From Nitrososphaerales archaeon (GTDB lineage: Archaea; Thermoproteota; Nitrososphaeria; Nitrososphaerales; Gagatemarchaeaceae): DNA of 40,338 nt. The stretch covers positions 1 to 40,338 of the forward strand of contig JACWAI010000047.1 in assembly GCA_014874415.1 (NCBI GenBank), written 5' to 3'. The notes below the pieces were generated by a model, which saw nothing but the letters and a program-made list of their open reading frames with translations, was not told the origin of the DNA and did not search any database. The translations under genes and the position numbers were made by a program. How positions within the stretch are numbered: the stretch's first letter is position 1; each line of letters begins with the position of its first letter. Below are positions 30,616-38,522 of the stretch, piece after piece.

Positions 30616-30988
30616 CAACGCCGTGGGCCGGGTTGGCCTGGAGGACCTCGAGACCGACCGAGGGGTTCCTCCTGAGTGTCTCACGCAGCTTCACCATCAG
30701 GGGGCTCGGGTTCTTGGTCACCTCCCTCTTGGCCTCGGATACCACCGACTCGTGGTCACACACCACCGTGAAGCGCTTCAAGTCCTTCAGGTCGTCGATG
30801 GCGAATAGAATCGCCATGACTTCGGCGTCGTCGCTCTCGGTGACGTCCACCTTCTTTGCCGCGCGCTTCCCGCTCCCTTGCACCAGGTAGCCCACATAGG
30901 CCTCCCGAAGAAGCGCGGGGTCGTGAACGTTCAGGACCTTTGCGTCGACGTAGACCCTGGGGGGGTTCGACCACCCTGGGAAGCGCAT
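30575..30988 (-). CDS. RNase H-like protein
   Basis: From ATG 30988 the 137 residues resemble RNase HI: the first strand RVYVDAKVL with Asp15, the helix SDDAEVMAILFAI with Glu56 and the strand RFTVVCDHESVV with Asp78. These match three of the four catalytic carboxylates. The fourth, normally Asp after a HxGxxxNxxAD stretch, appears replaced in AHGVVTEYVNGL. It may cut RNA in RNA-DNA hybrids or be a variant. GTG 31021 is possible but lies inside the TATA-like element, so ATG is preferred. The gene overlaps sfsA by 41 bases tail to tail. Confidence 0.8.
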   Translation of the reverse strand: MRFPGWSNPPRVYVDAKVLNVHDPALLREAYVGYLVQGSGKRAAKKVDVTESDDAEVMAILFAIDDLKDLKRFTVVCDHESVVSEAKREVTKNPSPLMVKLRETLRRNPSVGLEVLQANPAHGVVTEYVNGLKASGV

Positions 30989-31020
30989 CCTGTTATCAGG
31001 GCAGCGAAACGTGTGGCCCA

Positions 31021-31030
31021 CTTAAATAAC
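31021..31030. promoter_or_regulatory. Shared bidirectional TATA-like element (RNase H-like / YbjQ)
   Basis: CTTAAATAAC at 31021-31030 reads GTTATTTAAG on the other strand. It is about 23 bases from TTG 31049 on the plus strand and about 37 bases from ATG 30988 on the minus strand, and decides both starts. Confidence 0.55.
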
Positions 31031-31048
31031 GCACATCCCCCGTCGTTC

Positions 31049-31504
31049 TTGTCCCGCTTGATCTGCCCAAACTGCGGCAAACAGGTGAGCGATGGTAGCA
31101 CCTTCTGTCCCAGCTGCGGCGCCGACCTCACCAAGGCGACGTCCAGCCAGGGGCTGATGCTGCTGACGTCCAACTACGCCCCCGGGTTCAGAGTCGACAA
31201 GGTCCTCGGTCTGGTCTACGGGATTACCGTGCGCTCACGCGGCGTCGGAGGCAACCTGATGGCGGGCCTGAGATCCCTCGGAGGAGGCGAGATCAACGAA
31301 TACACAGAGATGGCCCATCAAGCCAGGCAGCAGGCCCTCGACAGGCTCGCGGAGCACGCGAAGAGCATGGGAGCAAACGCGGTCATCAGCGTCATGTTCG
31401 ACTCGACCGAGATAGGGAATACCATGGACGAAATCATCGCCTTCGGCACCGCGGTCGTCATTTCAAGGGCTGGGGACACCCAGGAACTCGTCAAGCTCAG
31501 CTAG
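31049..31504 (+). CDS. YbjQ (DUF74)-family protein with N-terminal zinc ribbon
   Basis: The 151 residues begin with a zinc ribbon, CPNCG...CPSCG (6-24), followed after a short link by a YbjQ domain: LMLLTSNYAPGFRVDKVLG, VYGITVRSRGVGGNLMAGLRSLGGG and MGANAVISVMFDSTEIGN. YbjQ proteins form pentameric rings and were proposed to bind heavy metals; the function is unsettled. The start TTG at 31049 follows CTTAAATAAC by about 23 bases. The next gene begins 12 bases after its stop. Confidence 0.88.
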   Translation: MSRLICPNCGKQVSDGSTFCPSCGADLTKATSSQGLMLLTSNYAPGFRVDKVLGLVYGITVRSRGVGGNLMAGLRSLGGGEINEYTEMAHQARQQALDRLAEHAKSMGANAVISVMFDSTEIGNTMDEIIAFGTAVVISRAGDTQELVKLS

Positions 31505-31516
31505 GGGGCCTGTGAT

Positions 31517-32047
31517 TTGCGCAAGTCAGACTGGGACGCCTTCCTAGGATACCTCGCGCCTGCCAAAGGGGAAGTGATCCTCGACGTAGGCGCGGGCAAC
31601 GGGGCGAAGGCCGCCCAGGTCCTGCAGGCATCGGGAGGAGCCGAAGTCTGCGCCGTGGACCCGAGCGCCAAGAAGATAGCATCGATGAAGCGGGGATACC
31701 CGGCGCTCAAAGGCTCGGTCGCCGGAGCTGAAAGCCTCCCCTTCCCCGACGGGTATTTCGACAAGGCCTATTCCACCATGGCTCTGCATCATTTCGGCGA
31801 CTTGGACAGGGGGCTCGCCGAAATCGCGCGCGTCTTGAAGCAAAGAGGGTCTTTCACAATATTGGAGGTAGAACCCCATTCGATGGTGGGGAGGCTGTTC
31901 AGGTTCTTCGGGAGGCTCATGGGCGAACGGATGAACATCATGAGCAAGGACCAGCTGTTGGCGAGGCTTGGGACGTCGAAGGGCCTCAAGGTCGTCCGTT
32001 CGGATGGGCTGGGGGGCAGCTACCTGGTGCAGCTTTCGCGAACATGA
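31517..32047 (+). CDS. Class I SAM-dependent methyltransferase
   Basis: The 176 residues show the Methyltransf_11 pattern: motif I VILDVGAGNGAKAAQVL, an acidic VCAVDPS after strand 2, and DKAYSTMALHHFGDLDRGL with LKQRGSFTILEVEP. It moves a methyl group from S-adenosylmethionine to an unknown acceptor. The stop overlaps the following peptidase gene by ATGA (32044-32047), so the two are coupled; with the YbjQ gene 12 bases upstream they may form a three-gene operon. Confidence 0.88.
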   Translation: MRKSDWDAFLGYLAPAKGEVILDVGAGNGAKAAQVLQASGGAEVCAVDPSAKKIASMKRGYPALKGSVAGAESLPFPDGYFDKAYSTMALHHFGDLDRGLAEIARVLKQRGSFTILEVEPHSMVGRLFRFFGRLMGERMNIMSKDQLLARLGTSKGLKVVRSDGLGGSYLVQLSRT

Positions 32048-32832
32048 CACCGCATCGGCGACTCGCGCTGATCAAGATGAGGAAGCTGAAGCCGAATTCC
32101 GCCAGGTCGGAGTTAATTACTCCTGACGGGGAAAAGGGACGCTTGCCATCGCTGGAACTAGGGCCGAAGACAATCGAGTATAAAGTCACGAGAGGCACAA
32201 GCAGGAAGTACACCTACTTCCGCTTCAGGCCAGACCTCACCCTCGAAGTGTTCGTCCCCAGAGGTCGCACCATAGACGTGGAGAGGGAGCTCAGGGCCAG
32301 GTCTTCCTGGATTAGTCGCGAGCAGCACAGGCTGTCTAGGACAAGGACTGTTCTGAGCCGCGAGGAAGTCATGTTCGACGGCAACCTACTGAGAATCAGG
32401 CCCTCCGACGGCCCTGCGGACGGATTGACGCCAGACTTGGCCAGGGGGGAGGTACTGGTGCATGCTTCTGACCCGAAACGGGTCCGCGAGCTTGTCCGGC
32501 GTTGGTTCCTGAGGGAAAGCTCAGCCTATGCCGTGAGGAAGGTGGCCGAACTCGCTCCCCGTGTAGGCGTCAAGCCCGCCAGGGTGGATGTGAGGGAGAT
32601 CGCAAAGTGGGGGTACTGCACGCGCCAGGGGAGGCTCTCCTTCAGCTGGCAGCTGGTCGCTCTTCCCGAAAGGCTGAGGGAGTACGTTGTCCTTCACGAG
32701 CTGACCCACCTCATCGAGTTCAACCATTCTCCCGATTTCAAGAGAAGGTTGTCAGCCGTCTGCCCTGATTTCAGAGCCAGAGAGAGGGAGCTCGACCTCA
32801 TAGCCCCCTACGACAGGCTCGCGCTCTACTAA
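32044..32832 (+). CDS. YgjP-type (DUF45/WLM) metallopeptidase
   Basis: The 262 residues end in a zincin domain: RLSFSWQLVALPERLREYVV, then VLHELTHLIEFNHSPDF with His218, Glu219, His222 and His228 as the zinc-site pattern HExxH...H. The N-terminal half has the all-beta lead typical of YgjP (TYFRFRPDLTLEVFVPRG). Family members are small metal-dependent peptidases found near restriction systems and in single genes. It overlaps the methyltransferase stop by ATGA. Confidence 0.88.
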   Translation: MTPHRRLALIKMRKLKPNSARSELITPDGEKGRLPSLELGPKTIEYKVTRGTSRKYTYFRFRPDLTLEVFVPRGRTIDVERELRARSSWISREQHRLSRTRTVLSREEVMFDGNLLRIRPSDGPADGLTPDLARGEVLVHASDPKRVRELVRRWFLRESSAYAVRKVAELAPRVGVKPARVDVREIAKWGYCTRQGRLSFSWQLVALPERLREYVVLHELTHLIEFNHSPDFKRRLSAVCPDFRARERELDLIAPYDRLALY

Positions 32833-32977
32833 TCTGACCCTTTTCGTCTCTCAATAGGATACCTTCGTAAGATTTCTCCATTAGTTTCCATTTTTGGCAG
32901 TTAATTCCGGTTTAGGAAACTTCGTCCCAGATTCACCCTTCGCCCCGCTTTAATACAGTTCGAGAGCCGCGTCCCGT

Positions 32978-34823
32978 GTGAAAATACTAGAAGATTCCTC
33001 CAAGGGAATCCTTGCGGCCGGCTACATTGCCCTGCTCGTTGGGGCAGTGGCCTTGGGATTCACTGCCATACCGCAGACAACTCGCGCACAGTCTGCGCCC
33101 GTCGGCATCGTCATACCCCTTTACACTTACCCCACCGATGGGTCTTGGGCGGCGGTGATCCAGGCAAAGCAGGCCTATCCCAACGTTCCTTTCATAGCAG
33201 TCATCAACCCCGACAGCGGCCCCGGCACCTCACAGGACGCCAACTACGTCCAGGGCATCAAGAATCTTCAGGCCGGAGGGGTCGTGGTCCTGGGCTACGT
33301 CGATACGTCATACGCCGGAGACAGCGTCTCATCCGTCGAGGCGAACGTCAACCTCTACCACACATGGTACGGCGTTAACGGCATAATGTTCGACGACATG
33401 ACCAACGTGCCGGGCTACGAAACCTACTACTCGACCCTCTCAAGCTACGTGCACTCCCTGATCCCAGGCTCGGTCACCATGGGCAACCCGGGGACCTCAG
33501 TCCCCACGAGCTACGTCGGAACGCTTGACGTCCTGAACATCTACGAGAGCAGCGGCTACCCCTTGCTCTCCTTTGTCACTTATGCAGGCTACAGCCCGAG
33601 CTACTTCTCCACGATAGTTTTCGGCGTCCCTCTCGACACCGCCTTCCTCTCCACCCTTGTCGGAGTGAACTCCTGGGTCTACCTTACCGACGCCAACCTG
33701 CCGAACCCATATGACGTCCTCCCCTCATACTTCACCACCCAAGTGGCCGCCCTGTCGTCCATCGACCTGGTCGCCACCACCTCTTCCTCGTCTGCCACCA
33801 CGACCACCTCCACACCTTCGACCACCACCAACCCATCAGTTGGGACCTCCCAGCTGACTGTCAACACTCAGGACGCGACTGCGAACGCGCTGACAGGATA
33901 CTACTTGGTCCTGTACCAGAACGGCCAGACGCTCTCGACCGGATACTCCCCGACGACTTTTCACCCTCAACAACGGCCAGAGCTACATCATCGAGTCTGA
34001 CGGCTGCGGTTCGTGCAACTTCGCTTACTGGCTCGACACAGGCAGCACCAACGCCCAGAGGACGATAACCATCTCGGCCAACGCGGTCTTCACCGCGGTC
34101 CTGAACTGCGGCACCGCGGCCAGCCCCGCATCGTCCATCAGCATCAACTCTGTGGACCTGTCCGGAAACACGGTCACAGGCATGTGGACAACTTGGAACC
34201 AGAACGGCGGGGTTCTCGCCACAGGTTATACCCCAGCGACCTTTTCCGGGAACACCGGAGGGACCTATGTGGTCACAGTCTCAAACTACCTTAGCACCAT
34301 CTTCTGCTACTGGCAGGACGGGAGCACCAACCCGGCGGCCACGGTGACCCTCAGCGGCGACCTGGCCACCACTGCGGTCTACAGCACCACGGGCTCCTGC
34401 CCCGGTGTTACGGCCACGACTACGACCACCTCGACAACATCGTCGCCCTCGGCGACGTCAACGTCGACCACCTCAACGTCAACCACATCCACGACATCGA
34501 CTTCCACCACGAGCACTTCGACCTCCAGCACCTTCTCCATCACGGTCGAGTCCGCAACGACGGGCGGAGCTTCAATCACAGGCATGTGGACAGTCGTTTC
34601 TCAGAACGGGGCAAACCTTGTCACGGGGTACACCCCACTGACATTCACCGCCGTCTCGGGAGGCGCCTACACCATCTCCGTGGCCAACTATGGGAGCTAC
34701 GTTTTCAGCCACTGGTCTACCGGGAGCACCAGCGCCACCATAACCATCACTCCGAGCCAAGCTGTCACGCTGACCGCCTACTACTCGACAACAAGCTGTC
34801 CGTGGAGACACAAGCACTGCTAG
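32978..34823 (+). CDS. Spherulin-4/GH135-like secreted protein with three C-terminal repeats, frameshifted
   Basis: The first frame gives a signal peptide (12-37) and a spherulation-specific family 4 domain (about 42-250): VGIVIPLYTYPTDGSW, INPDSGPG, VVVLGYVDTSYAGD, YGVNGIMFDDMT and MGNPGTSVPTSY. A Thr/Ser linker (33778-33835) and a beta domain follow. After the T4 run at 33958-33961 the frame must shift by one, after which it continues FTLNNGQSYIIESDGCG to CPWRHKHC. Three units of about 85 residues (from about 33840, 34135, 34535) share ITGMW...QNG...TGYTP.TF...GG.Y...V.NY. GH135 enzymes cut galactosamine-rich polysaccharide; that activity is inferred only. TATA CTTTAATAC lies near 32948; start GTG 32978. 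Confidence 0.85.
34405..34540 (+). repeat. Thr/Ser-coding low-complexity run
   Basis: Short repeats of ACG/ACC/TCG/TCC-type codons give an almost pure Thr/Ser stretch inside the spherulin-like gene, between repeat units 2 and 3. Such stalks are usual in archaeal surface proteins and are prone to copy-number change. Confidence 0.8.
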
Positions 34824-34908
34824 GGCGCAAGGCGCGAACCACCTGCCGTGCGGGGGGTTCCATCACCTTCAGCTGCCTGGGGCGGCACTCGCCCCCCGGG
34901 CAACGTTT

Positions 34909-35055
34909 TTGTCAGCATCCAAGTCCCTCACGACGGGGCTTCGTACGAAGTGCTATTGCGGTTTCGTCTGCCAGACTGAAAGCGAGTTGAAAGAGCACAT
35001 CATAAGGACGCACGGGGCCAGGGACGGGGACTGGAGGGGCTGGGCGAGCGCATAG
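34909..35055 (+). CDS. Small C2H2-like zinc-finger protein
   Basis: A 48-codon frame from TTG 34909 to TAG 35055 encodes TKCYCGFVCQTESELKEHII followed by RTH and an acidic/Trp tail (GARDGDWRGWASA). The spacing C-x-C-x12-H-x4-H, plus a third Cys, is that of a single zinc finger of the archaeal small type. The start is not certain; the first dozen residues may not be translated. It follows the spherulin-like gene by 85 bases. The finger pattern and the high G/C third positions are the main evidence. Confidence 0.5.
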   Translation: MSASKSLTTGLRTKCYCGFVCQTESELKEHIIRTHGARDGDWRGWASA

Positions 35056-35127
35056 GCTTCTGCGGCCAAGAGCGTTCACGTCACCGCAATGTGAAAAGCA
35101 AATTCTTGACGTGTTGCCAACCAGACG

Positions 35128-35313
35128 CTACGGAGGTTTTTGCCTATTGAACTTCCTCTTGTTCATGAGGCTCACTGCGACGTAGGCCACAATGACGACG
35201 ACGATCACAACAGGGCTCGAGAACAGCTGAAGATACACCAGTATGATGACGAGCACCGCGATGAGAGGCAGCACCACCATAAGCTTCGCCTTCGGGGTCA
35301 AACCAGCCTCCAC
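35128..35313 (-). CDS. Small two-helix membrane protein
   Basis: The 61 residues contain two adjacent membrane helices (about 11-31 and 34-51) and a basic C-terminus (NKRKFNRQKPP). Start GTG 35313 is 23 bases from the palindromic GATAAATATC, which it shares with the divergent coiled-coil gene. No function can be assigned. Confidence 0.65.
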   Translation of the reverse strand: MEAGLTPKAKLMVVLPLIAVLVIILVYLQLFSSPVVIVVVIVAYVAVSLMNKRKFNRQKPP

Positions 35314-35330
35314 AGCCCCTCCCTGTCATG

Positions 35331-35340
35331 GATAAATATC
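35331..35340. promoter_or_regulatory. Palindromic TATA-like element between divergent genes
   Basis: GATAAATATC at 35331-35340 reads GATATTTATC on the other strand. Its centre is 23 bases from GTG 35313 (minus) and 25 bases from GTG 35361 (plus), so one element seems to drive both leaderless genes. It argues against the upstream ATG 35328, which lies before it. Confidence 0.6.
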
Positions 35341-35360
35341 GAAGTCGAAAGGTCGGACCC

Positions 35361-35717
35361 GTGAGCTATCAGCTTACAGGGGCTCAGGAGAGAAGGAGGA
35401 ACAACGAGGCGAAGGCCAGCGAATTCTACGAACGGGTAAGGAAGCAGGAGCAGGAGCTCCGGGACCTGCAGTCGCGTCTTGGGAACGGCGAGAAGCAGTA
35501 TGCAGACCTTCAAGCGCAGAAAGCGGAGTTGGATGGAAAGATGAGACAACTCTCCGCCAACATGGACGCCACCAACCGAGCCCTCGCCGACCTGAGGACA
35601 CAGATAACGGGGAAGAAACAATCCATCGAACGTGACCAGGGCGAGATGGAGAAGTATCAGAGCGAGGTGGTCAGGCTTGACAGGGAAATCGGCGAGCTGA
35701 TGAAGCGCAGGTCATAG
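35361..35717 (+). CDS. Coiled-coil protein, function unknown
   Basis: From GTG 35361 the 118 residues are almost entirely heptad-like coiled coil, rich in Glu, Lys, Gln and Arg (KQEQELRDLQSRLGNGEKQY, YQSEVVRLDREIGELMKRRS). It probably forms a rod or dimer and serves as scaffold. The GTG is chosen because the palindromic TATA element lies 25 bases before it. It is divergent from the small membrane protein. Confidence 0.7.
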   Translation: MSYQLTGAQERRRNNEAKASEFYERVRKQEQELRDLQSRLGNGEKQYADLQAQKAELDGKMRQLSANMDATNRALADLRTQITGKKQSIERDQGEMEKYQSEVVRLDREIGELMKRRS

Positions 35718-35778
35718 CGGTCCCCTACAAGCCTTTAGGCGTCAGATTAATACGCGGCGACCCCGGCGTAGGGACAGG

Positions 35779-36294
35779 TTGAACGCCACAGAAGCCGTCA
35801 AGACAAAGCTCGACGTGAGGGGATTCAGCTCCACCGCTGTCCCTTCGGATGTGAAGAGGGCCGTGATGGAGGCTGCCAGGCTCTCCCCCAGCGGCTCCAA
35901 CACGCAGGAGTGGAGGTTCATACTCGTGGAGAAGCACGACTCACTCAACCGCCTGGCCGACGACAGCTCTTCGGGGAAGTGGGTCGGAAAAGCAGGTTTC
36001 GCCGTCATTGTCTGCACCAACCCGGCAAAGGGATACCATTTGATCGACGCAGGCAGGGCTGTCCAGAACATGCAGATCGCAGCCTGGGACCAGGGGGTTG
36101 CCTCAGGCGTCTTCACCGGGATCAAGGCAGCCGAATTCAGGCGAGACTTCGGCATCCCCTCAGACCTGGACCCCACGATTGTGGTCGCTTTCGGGTACCC
36201 TGTGAAGAAGCTCATCGGACGTAAGAGCCGCAAACCCCTCTCCGAGGTGGCTTTCCTGGAGAGATTCGGGAATCCGATCGGCTACGACCGCTGA
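35779..36294 (+). CDS. Nitroreductase-family FMN protein
   Basis: The 171 residues follow the nitroreductase order: N-terminal VRGFSSTAVPSDVKRAVMEA, the FMN-binding RLSPSGSNTQEWRFILV, DAGRAVQNMQIAAWDQGVASGVFTG in the dimer-forming core, and VVAFGYPVKK near the end. It would reduce nitro, quinone or other compounds with NAD(P)H. It is short for the family (usually about 180-220). The start TTG at 35779 follows GATTAATAC (35744-35752) by about 30 bases. Confidence 0.88.
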   Translation: MNATEAVKTKLDVRGFSSTAVPSDVKRAVMEAARLSPSGSNTQEWRFILVEKHDSLNRLADDSSSGKWVGKAGFAVIVCTNPAKGYHLIDAGRAVQNMQIAAWDQGVASGVFTGIKAAEFRRDFGIPSDLDPTIVVAFGYPVKKLIGRKSRKPLSEVAFLERFGNPIGYDR

Positions 36295-36343
36295 ACTTCT
36301 GCGGCGACAACAATATACCTGACCGCCGGGGCGACAGCCATTC

Positions 36344-36895
36344 ATGATTGTATCCACACTCGGACGCGGAGCCCCCGCCCCTGACTTCGACCTGCCCGGA
36401 GTAGACAGCAGGCGCTATTCATTGGCGTCTTTCGCGGGCAAACCCATCCTGGTGGTCATGTTCTCCTGTAACCACTGTCCGTACGTGAAGGACTTCGAAA
36501 CGCGGATGGTCGCAATCCAGGGGGACTACGCTTCGAAGGGCGTCCAGCTGGTCGCGATAAACTCCAACGACGAGAAGGCTTACCCGGAGGACAGCTTCCC
36601 TGAGATGGTAAAGCGGTCCAAAGAGAAAGGCTTCAACTTCCCCTACCTCAGGGACGAGAGCCAGAAGGTGGTCGGAGCCTACGGCGGCGTCTGCACGCCT
36701 CACGTGTTCGCCTTCGACAACAAGAGGGCCCTCCGCTACCGGGGGCGCATAGACGATTCGCGTGACCCTTCGAAGGTCACGAGCCACGACTTGAGAAACG
36801 CCCTGGACGACCTCCTGGCCGGGAAGCCCGTCAGGGTGGCCGACACCAAGCCGTTCGGGTGCAGCATCAAGTGGTACTCGATGAAGCCCGCATAG
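36344..36895 (+). CDS. Redoxin / AhpC-TSA-like thioredoxin-fold protein
   Basis: The 183 residues have the redoxin layout: GAPAPDFDLPGVDSRRYSLA, ILVVMFSCNHCPYVKDFETR with a CxxC pair (Cys42, Cys45), LVAINSNDEKAYPEDSF and YGGVCTPHVFAFD with a third Cys before the cis-Pro. It probably catalyses thiol-disulfide exchange or peroxide reduction. ACAATATACC near 36307-36316 is a promoter candidate, and the ATG lies about 30 bases downstream. It is convergent with the ParB-like gene. Confidence 0.85.
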   Translation: MIVSTLGRGAPAPDFDLPGVDSRRYSLASFAGKPILVVMFSCNHCPYVKDFETRMVAIQGDYASKGVQLVAINSNDEKAYPEDSFPEMVKRSKEKGFNFPYLRDESQKVVGAYGGVCTPHVFAFDNKRALRYRGRIDDSRDPSKVTSHDLRNALDDLLAGKPVRVADTKPFGCSIKWYSMKPA

Positions 36896-36913
36896 TGCAA
36901 GCCCTGAAGACCT

Positions 36914-36952
36914 TACGCGAAGATGCCTGGTTCTGCGGAATAGTTTCGCGTA
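36914..36952. repeat. Inverted repeat next to the parB-like gene
   Basis: TACGCGAA (36914-36921) is repeated inverted as TTCGCGTA (36945-36952), 23 bases apart, in the convergent gap just behind the ParB-like stop. It could be a hairpin terminator or a protein-binding site. No T-run is present. Confidence 0.35.
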
Positions 36953-36966
36953 CCCCTTCTCGGAGC

Positions 36967-37869
36967 TTAGGCGTACCGCTGCTGCCTGAGCCAGGAGTGG
37001 ATAGCCAGCGACGCCATCGCCTCCATGGTGGTGTTCCTTTCTTCGGCCGCCCTCCTCAGGCCGTCGGCGACCCTTGGGTCCAGGAGTATCTCCAGCTTGA
37101 CCGCATGCAAGTACGAAACCTCCTTCTTGATGTCCTCCACCGGCCTCTGGGGAGCCATCACGAAATGGCTCACGATGTTCTCCGCCTCCGGTGACGGCAG
37201 CGGCGCTATGGTCTCGGCCAGCTCCTTGAGCTGGGTGGCCCTCTCCCTCTTCGGCAGCTCCTGTACCGTAGCCGCCTCCTCTGCCCGGTGCAGGAACGTG
37301 GCGTGCTTAACGGGAAGGACTCCCTCCTGCCGCTCCCGAAGGAGCGGTGCCTGCTTGACGGCGATGTCTGCCCTCGACTCCCTCCTTATGGTCCTGACAG
37401 CTTCCACCGCGCTTATCCTATCGTCGACGTATCTCCTCGATTTTCCCAGCGCCTTTGCAATCTGGTCCGACGACCCGTAGGCACGGGGGTTGACCTTCCT
37501 GAGGGCGACGATGGCGTCGTACTCCTCTTCCGGCTCGATGTCCTTCCTCTGGATGTTCTCCACCAGGGAGACGATTATCGCCTCCTCGTCTGTCATGGGC
37601 CTGACGATCGCAGGCATCTTCCTCAGCCCCGCAATCTTGGCGGCTTCAAAGCGCCGGGATCCGACTACAAGTTCGTACCTGCCGCCGATGGGCCTTGCGA
37701 GCACAGGCTCGAGAATCCCTTTCTCCCTCACCGAGTCGACCAGGTCCCCGACGTCCCCGGGGCTCTTCCTGACGTTCGTCTTGCCCACATAGAGCTTCGA
37801 TACCTCCACGGTCATTATGGTCCCCGTCTGCTCCTTCCACCCCTGCTGCGCAGTCGAGAACTTCGCCAA
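36967..37869 (-). CDS. ParB/Spo0J-family protein with ribbon-helix-helix-like tail
   Basis: The 300 residues start with a ParB N-domain: NVRKSPGDVGDLVDSVREKG, GGRYELVVGSRRFEAAKIAG (the GxRRxxA box at 70-76) and SLVENIQRKDIEPEEEYDA. A HTH part follows (SSDQIAKALGKSRRYVDDRI, about 130-160). The last 50 residues (KLEILLDPRVADGLRRAAEE, MEAMASLAIHSWL) look like a ribbon-helix-helix module. ParB-fold proteins can bind and hydrolyse CTP and mark DNA. No ParA is present in the window, so plasmid-type partition is not shown; a regulator is equally likely. TTG 37869, with TTTTAAGAG at 37896-37904. Confidence 0.85.
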   Translation of the reverse strand: MAKFSTAQQGWKEQTGTIMTVEVSKLYVGKTNVRKSPGDVGDLVDSVREKGILEPVLARPIGGRYELVVGSRRFEAAKIAGLRKMPAIVRPMTDEEAIIVSLVENIQRKDIEPEEEYDAIVALRKVNPRAYGSSDQIAKALGKSRRYVDDRISAVEAVRTIRRESRADIAVKQAPLLRERQEGVLPVKHATFLHRAEEAATVQELPKRERATQLKELAETIAPLPSPEAENIVSHFVMAPQRPVEDIKKEVSYLHAVKLEILLDPRVADGLRRAAEERNTTMEAMASLAIHSWLRQQRYA

Positions 37870-37988
37870 GACTGGCGCGTATTGTGCGCGGGGCCCTCTT
37901 AAAACTATCCAGAAGTCCCGGACTGTGCCGAATGACTTGCGCTCCTCATCCCTGAAACCTTATACTCGGCCAAGGATCGAATAGCCTG

Positions 37989-38387
37989 ATGCTCACCCGT
38001 GAGGAAATGGACAAGCTCAGGGCCAAGCTCGACCGAGAGTCCGTGAACGTCTGCTTCAACAAGGGGACGGAGTCTCCTTTCACAGGCAAGTACTGGGACA
38101 ACCACAAGGTCGGGACCTACGTGTGCGTAGTCTGCGGCACGCCGCTGTTCAGTTCGGATACGAAGTTCGAGTCGGGGACTGGCTGGCCGAGCTTCTTTCA
38201 GCCCATCTCCAAGGGTATGATCAAGGAGGAGTCCGATCGGAGCTTCGGAATGGTCAGGACGGAAGTCAGCTGCGGTAACTGCGGCTGCCATCTGGGCCAC
38301 GTCTTCGAGGACGGTCCCCGGCCCACAGGGCTGCGATACTGTATCAACTCCGCCGCTCTGGAATTCAAGCCCTCAACGGGGTCCTGA
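37989..38387 (+). CDS. msrB: Peptide-methionine (R)-S-oxide reductase MsrB
   Basis: The 132 residues hold the MsrB set: TESPFTGKY, zinc pairs CVVCG (Cys46, Cys49) and CGNCG (Cys95, Cys98), GTGWPSFF, CHLGHVFEDGP and the catalytic Cys118 in RYCINSAAL. It repairs methionine-R-sulfoxide in proteins, recycling through thioredoxin; trxA lies about 11 kb away. A promoter-like CCTTATACTC lies near 37958-37967, about 25 bases before the ATG. No MsrA is fused. Confidence 0.93.
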   Translation: MLTREEMDKLRAKLDRESVNVCFNKGTESPFTGKYWDNHKVGTYVCVVCGTPLFSSDTKFESGTGWPSFFQPISKGMIKEESDRSFGMVRTEVSCGNCGCHLGHVFEDGPRPTGLRYCINSAALEFKPSTGS

Positions 38388-38522
38388 ATCCCCTGGCCCT
38401 CCTCGCATGCCGCTCCCTCTTCCCTTTCAGGCCCTCTCACGGTAACAGTCCACCCCCTAGATAAGTCCCCAACGGGAGAGCCGCCGTGGCGTGCCTGGTT
38501 CCCCTTTCTCATCTGGCTAAAC

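Noticed and set aside
33778-34540. Thr/Ser codon repeats as a CRISPR or satellite array
   Set aside because: The repeats are irregular, have no spacers of fixed length and translate as surface-protein stalks.
36967-37869. ParB as evidence for an integrated plasmid
   Set aside because: No ParA, replication gene, integrase or attachment repeats are found nearby, and composition matches the surroundings.
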